Shown here in pieces: positions 5,838 to 15,897 of a stretch of 64,000 nt of DNA. How positions within the stretch are numbered: the first letter of the stretch is position 1; each line of letters starts with the position of its first letter. The position numbers were made by a program, and so were the translations under genes. The notes under the pieces were generated by a model. The model searched no databases. It saw only the letters and a program-made list of their open reading frames with translations, and was not told the origin of the DNA. Source of the stretch: JACPDH01 sp041671505 (GTDB lineage: Bacteria > Acidobacteriota > Thermoanaerobaculia > Gp7-AA8); contig JBAZBK010000005.1 of the NCBI GenBank assembly GCA_041671505.1, positions 1-64,000 on the forward strand. Direction: 5' to 3'.

Positions 5838-8273
5838 ATGTCCTCCGAAACGCCCCTTTTCGCCGAGATCGCGATTCCGACGTCGGTCCGCGGCACGTTC
5901 ACGTATCGCGTCCCGGAGGAGCTGCGCGGCGACGTCGTTCCGGGCGTGCGCGTCGAGGTCCCGTTCGGCGCGCGGCTGACGACGGGCTTCGTGCTGCGTC
6001 TCGCGGACAAACCTCCGGCAGACGTCGCGAAAATCAGGGAGGTGCGCGAGGTGCTCGACGACGAGCATCCGGCGCTGCTTCCGGAGATCGTCGAGCTTTG
6101 CGAGTGGGCGGCCGACTACTACCTGGCGCCGGTGGGCGAGGTGCTCCGCTCCGCGCTGCCGGCGAACATGGGTGCGCGCGGAAAGAGGCGGGTGACGCTC
6201 CTCGCCTCCGACGACGAGCTGCGCCGCCTGGTGGCCTCGTCGCGTCTGCAGAAGGGCGATCTCTCGGTCGTCGAGGCAATCCGCTCGGGCAACACCGAAG
6301 TCGCGCGGCTGGGTCGGGCGATGAAGAACGCGCGCGCGGCGCTCGGACGGCTGAAGGCTGCCGAGGCGATCCGGATCGATGACGAGCTGCGCGACAACGT
6401 CGGCGTGCGCCACGACCGCTTCGTGGTGCTGCAGACGCACGACGCCGCGCTGAACGCGAAGCAGGCGGAGATCGTGGAGGCGCTTCGCCGCCGCAATGGG
6501 ACGGCACCCTTCACCGCGCTCGTCGAGTCGGGCCTGAGTGCCTCGTCGATCGCGACGCTGCAGAAGAAAGGGATCGTCGCCATCGAATCGCGCGTGCGCC
6601 GGCACTCGCTCGACGGCTTCTTCGCGGGACTCGAGCCGGAGCCGGTGGGGGAACTCGACTATTCGTCGGAGCAGCGCGACGCGATCGAAAGCGTGCGCGC
6701 GACGTTAGGCGGCTTCGCCGCCTTTCTGCTGCAGGGCGTCACCGGCAGCGGGAAGACCGAGGTTTACATCGAGATCATGCGGGAGGCGGTTAGGCGCGGA
6801 GGGCAGGCGATCGTGCTCGTTCCCGAGATTTCGCTCACGCCGTCGATGGCCTCGCGCCTCAAGGAGCGCTTCGGCGAGCGGATCGCGATCCTCCACAGCG
6901 GCCTCTCGCCGAGCGAGCGCTACGACCAGTGGTGGCGCGCGCGGCGGGGAGAGGTCGACGTCGCAGTCGGCCCCCGTTCCGCGCTCTTCACCCCGTTCCC
7001 TAACCTCGGCGTCATCATCGTCGACGAGGAAGGGGACGGCGCGTACAAGCAGGAGGAGACGCCGCGCTACAACGCGAGAGATCTCGCCGTGGTGCGCGCA
7101 AGGATACGAGGCGTTCCGATCGTGTTGGGCTCGGCGACACCCTCGCTCGAGACGCGCGAGAACGCGGAGAAGGGGAAGTACCGGATCCTGAAGCTCGAGC
7201 GGCGCGTCGAGGCGCGCCAGCTGCCGGCGGTCGAGGTGGTCGACATCCGCGGCGAGCGGGGCGAGAAGGAGGACCGCGGGCTCGTCATGTTCAGCGGCCG
7301 GTTGAAGGAGGAGCTCGGGCGCATCTTCGACGGCGGCGAGCAGGCGATCATCCTGATGAACCGCCGCGGCTACGCGCCGTTCCTCCTCTGCCGGCAGTGC
7401 GAGAACGACTTCCGCTGCCGCGACTGCAGCGTGACGATGACGGTGCATCGCCGCGAGGGGCTGCTCATCTGCCACTACTGCGGACGTCGCCAGCCGATCC
7501 CCGAGCGCTGCCCTAACTGCACCGGCGAGGTGATGCAGCCGATCGGCTTTGGCACGGAGAAGGTCGAGGAGCGTTTCCGCGCCTATTTCCCTGACGTCGC
7601 CGTCGAGGTGCTCGACCGCGACTCGATCAGGAAAAAAGGGGAGCTCGTCCGCATTCTCGACCGGTTCCGGCGCGGCGAGACGAGCTGTCTCATCGGCACG
7701 CAGATGCTGAGCAAGGGACATCACTTTCCCGGCGTGACGCTCACCGCGGTGATCAACGCCGACTCGATCCTCGGCTATCCCGACTTCCGTTCCGCGGAGA
7801 AGACGTTCTACCTCTTGACGCAGGTCGCCGGGCGCTCGGGACGCGGAACGACGCCGGGCCGCGTGCTCGTGCAGACGGCGTTCCCCGGCCACTACGCGAT
7901 CCAGCACGTGATGAGCCACGACTACGACGGCTTCTTCACCGCCGAGATCGAGTTCCGGAAGAAGTTCCGCTACCCGCCCGTCGCGGGGATGATCGCGATC
8001 CTGATTCGCGGCGAGGAGCTCTCGCGCGTAGAGAAAGCCGCGGTGACGATCGGCAAGCGGCTCGAGGATCGCGTGCGGACGATCGCCGACGCACGTGTGC
8101 AGGGTCCGGCTCCCGCGCCGCTCGCACGGATCAAAGGAGTCTTCCGCTACCAGGTCCTCGTGCGCAGCGCCGAGCGTGCCAAGCTCCGCCGCGCCGTCGA
8201 CGGCGCGCTCGAAGCGAGCTTCCCGCCCGGGGTCGACGTGATCGTGGATGTGGATCCGATCAATATTCTGTGA
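5838..8273 (+). CDS. priA: Primosomal protein N' (replication restart helicase PriA)
   Basis: An 811-residue superfamily 2 helicase that reloads the replisome at stalled forks. The N-terminal DNA-binding region (1-105) and winged-helix region precede Walker A, GVTGSGKTE, near residue 300. Eight cysteines in CxxC pairs (about 518-560) form the two zinc sites. Motifs GTQML and QVAGRSGRG follow. Motif II reads DEEG near residue 396 where PriA normally has DEEH. The rest is canonical and the length is normal. No Shine-Dalgarno sequence is obvious. It stands alone between the DGPF operon and the second copy of the 135-bp repeat. Confidence 0.96.
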   Translation: MSSETPLFAEIAIPTSVRGTFTYRVPEELRGDVVPGVRVEVPFGARLTTGFVLRLADKPPADVAKIREVREVLDDEHPALLPEIVELCEWAADYYLAPVGEVLRSALPANMGARGKRRVTLLASDDELRRLVASSRLQKGDLSVVEAIRSGNTEVARLGRAMKNARAALGRLKAAEAIRIDDELRDNVGVRHDRFVVLQTHDAALNAKQAEIVEALRRRNGTAPFTALVESGLSASSIATLQKKGIVAIESRVRRHSLDGFFAGLEPEPVGELDYSSEQRDAIESVRATLGGFAAFLLQGVTGSGKTEVYIEIMREAVRRGGQAIVLVPEISLTPSMASRLKERFGERIAILHSGLSPSERYDQWWRARRGEVDVAVGPRSALFTPFPNLGVIIVDEEGDGAYKQEETPRYNARDLAVVRARIRGVPIVLGSATPSLETRENAEKGKYRILKLERRVEARQLPAVEVVDIRGERGEKEDRGLVMFSGRLKEELGRIFDGGEQAIILMNRRGYAPFLLCRQCENDFRCRDCSVTMTVHRREGLLICHYCGRRQPIPERCPNCTGEVMQPIGFGTEKVEERFRAYFPDVAVEVLDRDSIRKKGELVRILDRFRRGETSCLIGTQMLSKGHHFPGVTLTAVINADSILGYPDFRSAEKTFYLLTQVAGRSGRGTTPGRVLVQTAFPGHYAIQHVMSHDYDGFFTAEIEFRKKFRYPPVAGMIAILIRGEELSRVEKAAVTIGKRLEDRVRTIADARVQGPAPAPLARIKGVFRYQVLVRSAERAKLRRAVDGALEASFPPGVDVIVDVDPINIL

Positions 8274-8324
8274 GGCAGGCGACAGCCGAGAGGCGAGAGG
8301 CGATGAGCAGGCCGAACGGCTTGT

Positions 8325-8459
8325 GGAGGAGGGATGTCGCAGGCTGGTACAGTCGAAGTTCGTCTCGAACACCCGCGCTCGTGGCAAGTGAGTATCAGCC
8401 TGCGAGGTCCCTCCTCCTTCCCCCGCTTCGCGGGCCCAGTCGTCGGGACGACAACTCCC
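8325..8459 (-). repeat. 135-bp palindromic interspersed repeat, copy 2 (inverted)
   Basis: This is the reverse complement of the unit at 34-168. Inner arms 8325-8350 and 8392-8417 pair at 23 of 26 positions. It fills most of the 306-bp gap between priA and the thioredoxin-like gene. Unlike copy 1, it stops abruptly at the inner arm on the priA side, with no mirror of the outer arm. Apart from the repeat and a promoter at 8545-8573 the gap holds nothing recognisable. Confidence 0.8.
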
Positions 8460-8544
8460 GCGGTCGTTGCATCCGGCAAGTCTCCGAGCTGCACCTTCTT
8501 CGAGCTTCCGTTGCATCGTTGTAACTGTGCGCGGATTTCGCCGC

Positions 8545-8573
8545 TTGTCGCGAGGCGGCTCTGCCGATACGAT
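8545..8573 (+). promoter_or_regulatory. Sigma-70-type promoter, leaderless start
   Basis: TTGTCG (8545-8550), a 17-base spacer and TACGAT (8568-8573) precede the ATG at 8580 by six bases. Transcription would start at or next to the A of the ATG, and no Shine-Dalgarno sequence is present. Confidence 0.55.
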
Positions 8574-8579
8574 CGCGCG

Positions 8580-9932
8580 ATGAGATCCGCTCGCCTTCTG
8601 CTGCTTGCCCTCGTCGCCGTTTCGCTCCTCGTCCCGAGCTTCGCGTCCGCCACGGCTCCCGCGAAGTCGTCGATCACGTTCATCCATGACGACTACGCGA
8701 AGGCGCTCGCCGAGGCGAAGGCGAAGAAGGTGCCTCTCTTCGTGGAGGCGTGGGCGACCTGGTGCCATAGCTGCCGGTCGATGCAGTCGTACGTCTTCCC
8801 CGATCCGAAGCTCGGCAAGTACGGCTCGAAGTTCGTCTGGGTCGCGCTCGATATCGACAAGGCGCAGAACGCTCCCGCAAAGAAGAAGTTCGTGATCGAA
8901 GGGGTCCCGTCGTTCTTCATCGTCGACCCGACCGACGACTCGGTCGCCCTTCGCTGGCTCGGCTCGGCAACGGTCCCTCAGCTGATGGACATCCTCGACG
9001 ACGGCGCGAAGTCGGTCGAGAAGAAGAGCGCGCAGCGCGTCGACAAGTCGCTCGCGAAGGCCGACAAGCTCTTCGCCGACGGCAAGAACGCGGAAGCGGC
9101 TGCGGCTTACACGGAGGCTCTCACGGCTGCGCCGAAGGGCTGGTCGCGCTTCGGTCGCACCACCGAATCGCTCCTCTTCGCGCTGCAGAGCAGCAAGCAG
9201 TACGGCAAATGCGTCGTACGCGCCGAGGGTGCGTATCCTCAGTTGAAGAACAGCTCGTCGGGCATGAACGTCGCCGCGATCGGGCTCGACTGCGCCGTAA
9301 GCCTCCCGAAAGAGGATGCGACGCGCGCCGCGACGATCGCCCGCCTAGAAGCGATCGCGCGCGAGACGATGGACAACGCGAAGGTGGTCGTCGCGGCGGA
9401 TGACCGCTCCGGGCTCTTCATCACGATGATGGGTGCGCGCAGCGACGCCGGCGACGAGGCTGGCGCGAAGGCGCTCGCGAAGGAGTGGGCGTCGTTCCTC
9501 GAAGCGGAGGCCGCAAAGGCGTCGACCCCCGAGGCGCGCGCGGTCTTCGATTCGCACCGCCTCTCGGCGTACATCGAGCTCGGCGAACCGGAGCGCGCGC
9601 TTCCGATGCTCGAGCAGTCGCAGCGCGATTTCCCGGAGGACTACAACCCTCCCGCACGCCTCGCCGCGACGTACAAGGCGATGGGCAAGTACGACGAGGC
9701 GATCCGCTTCGCCGATCTCGCGCTCTCGCGCGCCTACGGTCCGCGGCGCCTGACGATCTTCCGGACGAAGAGCGACGCGCAGGCGGCGAAGGGCGACAAG
9801 GAAGGCGCACGCGCGACGATGGCGGCTGCAGTGGCGGAGGCCGAGGCGTTGCCCGACGGTCAGCGGAACGATCGGACGATCGCGTCGCTCAAGGAGAAGC
9901 TCGCCACATTCGACGCGGCAGCCGTCCAGTAG
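8580..9932 (+). CDS. Exported thioredoxin-fold protein with TPR repeats
   Basis: A 450-residue protein with a signal peptide (1-24, ending AxA). A thioredoxin-like domain (about 30-145) follows, with a redox-type WATWCHSC motif whose cysteines are residues 62 and 65, and a cis-Pro region at EGVPSFF. The remainder (about 160-445) is alanine-rich and helical, with TPR-like repeats. It probably acts in the periplasm as a thiol oxidoreductase or in disulfide quality control, with the TPR part binding partners. It has its own promoter immediately upstream. The open frame extends back to 8334 through the repeat, but the signal peptide supports ATG 8580. Confidence 0.85.
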   Translation: MRSARLLLLALVAVSLLVPSFASATAPAKSSITFIHDDYAKALAEAKAKKVPLFVEAWATWCHSCRSMQSYVFPDPKLGKYGSKFVWVALDIDKAQNAPAKKKFVIEGVPSFFIVDPTDDSVALRWLGSATVPQLMDILDDGAKSVEKKSAQRVDKSLAKADKLFADGKNAEAAAAYTEALTAAPKGWSRFGRTTESLLFALQSSKQYGKCVVRAEGAYPQLKNSSSGMNVAAIGLDCAVSLPKEDATRAATIARLEAIARETMDNAKVVVAADDRSGLFITMMGARSDAGDEAGAKALAKEWASFLEAEAAKASTPEARAVFDSHRLSAYIELGEPERALPMLEQSQRDFPEDYNPPARLAATYKAMGKYDEAIRFADLALSRAYGPRRLTIFRTKSDAQAAKGDKEGARATMAAAVAEAEALPDGQRNDRTIASLKEKLATFDAAAVQ

Positions 9933-9944
9933 GCGGAAGCCGGG

Positions 9945-10481
9945 CTACTCGGGCGTTTCGGCCGAGGCCGCGTGCGTCACGAACGTGAGCTCCGGCATCA
10001 CGGGATGCGCGAGCACCTTCTCGTAGATCGTGCCGAACACGCCGCGATCGAAGGTGGCGACGGCGTCCGCGGCACGGAAGACGAGATCTCCGACCGCCAG
10101 GATGCAGCCGAAGACTCCTTCGGCGTGCGACTTGTCGAACGAATGCAGATTCGCGCGCCGGCGGAAAAGCTTCTCGTCGAGCCCGCGCAACGCACCCGCC
10201 GCATTGTCGAACGCGATCTGCAGCCTCGCCGCGATCGGCGCCTCGGGGGAGTTGACGCTCCTCCGGTAATGCCTGTTGTGGTCAGCGAGCCGGTCGAGCC
10301 AGCGAATGACGCCCGTAAGGTGTTCCTCGGCGGCGGCGGCGTCCGATGGTGCCGTCGTCCGGCCACCCTCGAGGGAGGCTGCGACGATTGCCGCGATGGT
10401 CCGCAGGCGGACATCGACGCGCTCGACGAGCTCGCCGAGCGCAGGGATGTGTCTCATTTCGTGCGTAAGTTCGGGATCCAT
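9945..10481 (-). CDS. Conserved-looking protein of unknown function
   Basis: A 178-residue soluble, mostly helical protein. I do not recognise a family. Its N-terminal half contains a histidine/arginine-rich stretch (HNRHYRR) and the rest resembles a helical bundle with no signal peptide. ATG 10481 is chosen because upstream in-frame residues are Arg-rich and unconvincing. It converges with the thioredoxin-like gene (12-bp gap) and diverges from accA, so it is probably a single-gene unit. Codon bias matches its neighbours, which supports it being real. Confidence 0.65.
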   Translation of the reverse strand: MDPELTHEMRHIPALGELVERVDVRLRTIAAIVAASLEGGRTTAPSDAAAAEEHLTGVIRWLDRLADHNRHYRRSVNSPEAPIAARLQIAFDNAAGALRGLDEKLFRRRANLHSFDKSHAEGVFGCILAVGDLVFRAADAVATFDRGVFGTIYEKVLAHPVMPELTFVTHAASAETPE

Positions 10482-10592
10482 AGATCTGCTCTTGCCCTGG
10501 CGTATCCGCAAGCCTTGGCGCGACAGGGACTTCATCCGGCGCGCGAAACGGCTGCGAAGCCAAGAGGATAGCAGATCGGGGCAGTTCCTCGT

Positions 10593-10621
10593 TTGACCGG
10601 TTTGCACCCTTCTGCTAGCGT
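10593..10621 (+). promoter_or_regulatory. Sigma-70-type promoter of accA, leaderless
   Basis: TTGACC (10593-10598), a 17-base spacer and TAGCGT (10616-10621) lie seven bases before the ATG at 10629. There is no Shine-Dalgarno sequence, so the mRNA should begin at the start codon. Confidence 0.6.
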
Positions 10622-10628
10622 TCGCGCG

Positions 10629-11567
<939 letters not shown>

Positions 11568-11637
11568 GAAGAGGCGAGCTCAATCTACCGCTCGTAGAAT
11601 CCCGTCCGCTGGCGGATTGCCCGCGTATCATCGGCCG

Positions 11638-13332
11638 ATGCTTTTCGATCGATGGGTACTGCATGAGGGAGAGGTGACGGGGCCTGGGCTCGACTCGAAG
11701 CTTCTTCGAAGCGCCGCGCACCGGCGGGGAGTCACCGATCCGGAATCGTCCCGTGCCTACTTCGAGCCCGCGATCGAGGATCTTCACGACGCGAGTCTCA
11801 TCCATGGCATGGACACGGCGTGCGAGAGAATCGAGCGGGCGATCAGTGCGCACGAGCCGATCCTGATCTATGGCGATTACGACGTCGACGGCGTGACCTC
11901 GATCGTGCTGCTGCGGGCGGTCATCAGGAAGCTCGGAGGCGATGCCGGTTACGTCGTTCCTCATCGCCTGATCCACGGCTACGGGCTGAAGACCGAGGTC
12001 ATCGAGGCGGTGCTTCGCGAGAAGGCGATCCGCCTCGTGATCACGGTCGACTGCGGGATCTCTTCGGTCGAGCCGGTGCAGCGGGCACTCGAGCGCGGGA
12101 TCGACGTGATCGTCACCGACCACCATCTCCCTCCCGGGATTCTTCCCGATGCCGTCGCGCTGCTGAACCCGAAGGTCGACGGGTGCACGTATCCGTACCC
12201 CGACCTTGCGGGCGCGGGCGTGGCGTTCAAGCTCGGCTGCGAGCTGCTTCGCCGCGCCGGCGATTCGCTGCCGATCGAGTCGCTCCTGAAGATTGCCGCG
12301 ATGGGAACCATCGCCGACGTCGCGCCGCTCACGGGCGAGAACAGAGCGATCGCGAAACTCGGGCTCGACGGGCTCGGCTCGACGACGAATCGGGGGCTGC
12401 GCGCATTGCTGGCGGAGTGTGGGATTCCGCCGGGGAGCGTACCGAAAGCGAGCGACATCGGCTTTCGCGTCGGGCCGAGGATCAATGCGGCGGGGCGCCT
12501 CGCGTCTGCCGACACTGCGATCGAGCTCTTCTCCGCGCGCAACGACGACGAGGCGCGTGCGATGGCGAAGGAGCTGAGCAGGATGAACGGGGAGCGCCAG
12601 GAGAAGGAGAAAGTGCTCCTCGCGGAGGCCGACGCGATGATCGCGGCGATGGGCTCGCTTCCACCCGCGATCGTCCTCGCCTCCGAAGGCTGGCACCGCG
12701 GAATCGTCGGGCTCTGCGCCGGACGGATCGCGCAGAAGCACAACCGGCCGACGCTGGTGATCTCCGTCGAGAACGGAATGGCGGTTGGCTCCGGCCGCAG
12801 CATCGCCTCGATCGACCTTCATGCCGCGATGGAGAACCACGCGGAGCTCTTCGAGCACTTCGGCGGCCACTCGCACGCGTGCGGATTCTCGATGAAGGCG
12901 GAGCTCGTCCCGGAGCTCACGCGGCGGCTTGCCGCCGACCTCGGCGGGCGCGCGCCCGAAACGTTTGCGCGCGAGGCGCTGGTCGACGGAGAGCTGTCGC
13001 TCGCGGAGCTCGACGCCGCGTTGATCAAAACCATCGATCGCTTCGAGCCGTTCGGAGCGGCGAACCCGCGAATCACCGCGCTGCTGCGCGACGTCGAGGT
13101 GCTCTCGGTGCGCGGCTTCGCGACCGACTGTCACGAGCTCGTGCTTCGGCAAGGGAGTACGACGAGCCGGGCGGTGCTCTGGCGCACTGCGCTCGCGCTG
13201 AGGCCGTCGCTCGAGCCGGGCGCGAGGGTCGATCTCGTCTGCCACCCCGAATTCGACGTCTACTGGAAGGTGCCGCGGCTCGAGATCGTCGACGCGGCTC
13301 CCGCAGGGAGCGCGCCGATCCTCAGCGCATAG
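11638..13332 (+). CDS. recJ: Single-stranded-DNA-specific exonuclease RecJ
   Basis: A 564-residue DHH-family 5'-to-3' exonuclease acting in recombination and mismatch repair. Motifs are in the right order: YGDYDVDG (78-85), TVDCGIS (about 138-144), TDHH (about 160-163), and the C-terminal DHHA1 motif GGHSHACGFSM near 418, which binds DNA. An OB-fold C-terminal part follows. An in-frame TTG exists at 11617, but ATG 11638 gives the typical N-terminus. A TATCAT box sits six bases before it, suggesting another leaderless start, although no good -35 is visible. Confidence 0.95.
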   Translation: MLFDRWVLHEGEVTGPGLDSKLLRSAAHRRGVTDPESSRAYFEPAIEDLHDASLIHGMDTACERIERAISAHEPILIYGDYDVDGVTSIVLLRAVIRKLGGDAGYVVPHRLIHGYGLKTEVIEAVLREKAIRLVITVDCGISSVEPVQRALERGIDVIVTDHHLPPGILPDAVALLNPKVDGCTYPYPDLAGAGVAFKLGCELLRRAGDSLPIESLLKIAAMGTIADVAPLTGENRAIAKLGLDGLGSTTNRGLRALLAECGIPPGSVPKASDIGFRVGPRINAAGRLASADTAIELFSARNDDEARAMAKELSRMNGERQEKEKVLLAEADAMIAAMGSLPPAIVLASEGWHRGIVGLCAGRIAQKHNRPTLVISVENGMAVGSGRSIASIDLHAAMENHAELFEHFGGHSHACGFSMKAELVPELTRRLAADLGGRAPETFAREALVDGELSLAELDAALIKTIDRFEPFGAANPRITALLRDVEVLSVRGFATDCHELVLRQGSTTSRAVLWRTALALRPSLEPGARVDLVCHPEFDVYWKVPRLEIVDAAPAGSAPILSA

Positions 13333-13417
13333 CGTTTTCGGGACGAGGCAGGCTGTGGCCGGGCCGTAACCGTTCGTGCGGCGTTGGCAGCGGCGCGGTC
13401 TGCTAACATCGCTCCAA

Positions 13418-13819
13418 ATGCAATTCGACCGGATCGACGAGCGCGACAGGCTCGTGGAGTTCACCCTTTCGGGAGAGATCGACCTTCAGGGCTTGATGGT
13501 TGCGCTCCGCATCGCGCAGGAGCGCTGCGTTACGAGTGGGCGATGGGGAGCGCTGTTCGACATCCGCGGCGCGTCGGGAACGCTGACGGCCGAAGAGCGC
13601 ATGCAGTTGATCACAGCGCTGTTGCCCGAGTGGAACCGCAAGGTCGTGCTCGCGATGCTGCTGGGTGACGAGCAGTTCCTGCCGTCCCGCTTCGGTCAGC
13701 TCGCCGCGCAGAACCGCGGCGTCCGGACGCGCGAGTTCAAGGAGCGCGAGCCGGCGCTGGCCTGGCTCGCGACGGTGCTCGCCGACGAGCCTCACGACGA
13801 GCGGCTCGACTCCCTCTGA
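13418..13819 (+). CDS. Small STAS/SpoIIAA-like protein of unknown role
   Basis: A 133-residue soluble protein. The pattern of an early beta strand (LVEFTLSGEID), a helix, then ALFDIRGA resembles the STAS/SpoIIAA-like fold, in which a short beta strand and helix carry the phosphorylatable site. I cannot identify a phosphorylation serine with certainty. The start ATG 13418 has TAACAT eight bases upstream and no Shine-Dalgarno sequence. It stands between recJ and the lpt operon with no obvious partner kinase nearby. Confidence 0.65.
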   Translation: MQFDRIDERDRLVEFTLSGEIDLQGLMVALRIAQERCVTSGRWGALFDIRGASGTLTAEERMQLITALLPEWNRKVVLAMLLGDEQFLPSRFGQLAAQNRGVRTREFKEREPALAWLATVLADEPHDERLDSL

Positions 13820-13931
13820 GCGCTCGATTCACGATGGCAACGGGGCAGGCGGCTTCCTCGCGCCGCCAGTCTCGCGTGGCCTGCTTGCGTGAAGGAACGA
13901 AACGCGCTCCCGCTATGTTTGCAGCGGGCGG

Positions 13932-15896
13932 ATGAATCCGATCGTCAAGTGGCTCCGCATTCTGCTGCCAATCGCCTTCGTTGCCTTCATCGGGTTGATC
14001 GTGGCGAGCTACAGCGGCGGGAAGACCGACCGGTCGGGGAGCATCGCCGACGAGCGCGACCTGGCGCCGCGTGAGGCGGACGACACGCCGAGCCTCGTCA
14101 TGAAGACCTTCGAGGACACCCACAGCCTCGGAGGGCGGATGATCTCCCGAATCCGCGCGACGCGGACGATGGGATTCAAGTCGGGCTGGTACACGCTGGA
14201 AGGCATCGAGCTGACCCTCTTCGCCGAAGGGGGCGTCGAGTACGCGATCAAGGCGGACAAGGCGCAGTTCAATCCGGAGACGAAGGAAGCCGAGGCGCTC
14301 GGCGGGGTCACGGTCACGTCGAGCGAAGGGGTCGAGCTTCACACGGCGTCGCTGCGGTTCAGCGGGTCGAGCGCAGCCAACAAGGTCCCGGTCGATTTCA
14401 AAGTCGGGGCGTGGGTCGGTCGCGCGGGCGGCATCCGCCTCGAGGTCTCCGAGCAGGCGCTTCATCTCACAGACGGCATCACGGCGGAGTTGAAATCGGA
14501 CGATCCGGCCGCGCGTGCCTCGATCGAGGCGAGCGAGGCGACGTCGCGCCAGAAGCTCGGTCAGTTGATCTTCACCGAAAACGTACGGATGAAGCGCCAG
14601 AGCGAGTCCGCTTCGGCCGACTTCATCTCGGCGACTACGCCCCCCGGTGGTAAATCGCTGAGCGCGCTCAACGGCGAAGGGAACATCGTGATCCGTCTTG
14701 CCGGAGGGAGCGCGTTCGCGACCCAGGCCTCCGACGAGATGATCGGCCGTGGCGAAACGCAGATCACCGCCGACCGGTTCGTCGGAGACATCCCTCCGGG
14801 CGGCGTCATCCGCGGCCTGATCTTCTTCGGCGAGCAGATGCCGGTGCATGCGATAGTCGACGGCACGCCGCGGCGGGAACTGACCGCGGGGCAAGTCCGT
14901 GTCGTCATTTCACCCGCGCGCACGATCGATGCGCTGCACGCCGAGGGGAAGGCGTCCATGAGCGAAGCGGGCGCGGTGCCGCGCGTCGTGGAGGCGGAGA
15001 AGATCGACGTCTTCTTCGATCCGAAGACCAACAAGCCCACGACCGCGGCGCTCGAGAAGGCCGTGCGATTCCGCGACGCGAAGACGGATGGACGCTCCGA
15101 TGCGGCGACCTACGACATCAGCGGCGATCGCGTCGTGATGACGACGGTCGGAACGACGATGCCGACGCTGACCTCCGAGGGGACGCTCCTCAAGGCGAAG
15201 GTGATCGAGATCCAGCCGCAGGCGGGAAACCTCAGCGGTACCGGCGCGGTGGTCGTTCGCTACGAGTCGCGAAAGGACTCGCCGACCGACAGCGTGCTCT
15301 TTGCCGGGAAGGGCCAGCCCGTCTACGTCAATGCGGCGACGGTCCACCTGACGCGGCTCAACAATCAGGCGACGTTCACGGGCGGAGTGAAGGCGTGGCA
15401 GGACCTGAACACCCTCTTCTCCGAGGAGCTGCAGATCGTGCAGGGAGGCGAGGAAATGAACGCGCGCGGCGGCGTGCGCGCGATCCTTCGCCAGGGCGTC
15501 GACGAGGCGGGAGCGGCGCGGCTCGTGAACGCGCGCTCCGATACCCTAACCGCGAAGAAAACGGCGCGGCAGGCGGAGTTCGACGGACACGTCGTAATCG
15601 AGGAGCCGGGTCGCGTGCTCTCGTCGGACAAGACGACGATGTACTTCGACAAGGCGCAGAAGCTCGACCGGATCGAGTCGACCGGGAACGTCACCGTTAA
15701 CGAAACCGTGACGGGCCGGAGCGCGAAAGGAAGCCAGGCGACCTACCGCGTGGCGCAACGAACACTCCGCATTATCGGCACTCCCGCCGTACTCACCGAC
15801 GCAAAAGGTGAAGTCAAGGGCAGCGAAATCCGCTTCGATACCGCGAGCCAGAAAGTGGAAGTGATCGGCGGCGAGGCGACATACAATCCTGAGTGA
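13932..15896 (+). CDS. LptC-LptA fusion, LPS transport bridge protein
   Basis: This 654-residue protein has one N-terminal membrane segment (about 9-28) followed by a long series of beta-jellyroll repeats. The first 200 residues match the LptC layout: an inner-membrane anchor then a periplasmic jellyroll. The remainder (about 320-654) matches OstA/LptA repeats that polymerise into the periplasmic LPS bridge. Separate LptC and LptA are about 190 and 185 residues, so this is a fusion with extra repeats. lptB begins one base after its stop and rpoN follows, as in the proteobacterial lptCAB-rpoN order. This gene is likely to start the operon. Confidence 0.8.
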   Translation: MNPIVKWLRILLPIAFVAFIGLIVASYSGGKTDRSGSIADERDLAPREADDTPSLVMKTFEDTHSLGGRMISRIRATRTMGFKSGWYTLEGIELTLFAEGGVEYAIKADKAQFNPETKEAEALGGVTVTSSEGVELHTASLRFSGSSAANKVPVDFKVGAWVGRAGGIRLEVSEQALHLTDGITAELKSDDPAARASIEASEATSRQKLGQLIFTENVRMKRQSESASADFISATTPPGGKSLSALNGEGNIVIRLAGGSAFATQASDEMIGRGETQITADRFVGDIPPGGVIRGLIFFGEQMPVHAIVDGTPRRELTAGQVRVVISPARTIDALHAEGKASMSEAGAVPRVVEAEKIDVFFDPKTNKPTTAALEKAVRFRDAKTDGRSDAATYDISGDRVVMTTVGTTMPTLTSEGTLLKAKVIEIQPQAGNLSGTGAVVVRYESRKDSPTDSVLFAGKGQPVYVNAATVHLTRLNNQATFTGGVKAWQDLNTLFSEELQIVQGGEEMNARGGVRAILRQGVDEAGAARLVNARSDTLTAKKTARQAEFDGHVVIEEPGRVLSSDKTTMYFDKAQKLDRIESTGNVTVNETVTGRSAKGSQATYRVAQRTLRIIGTPAVLTDAKGEVKGSEIRFDTASQKVEVIGGEATYNPE

Positions 15897-15897
15897 G

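Noticed and set aside
6705..8768. A 687-codon minus-strand frame across priA
   Set aside because: It overlaps the full set of priA motifs on the plus strand and runs through the 135-bp repeat.
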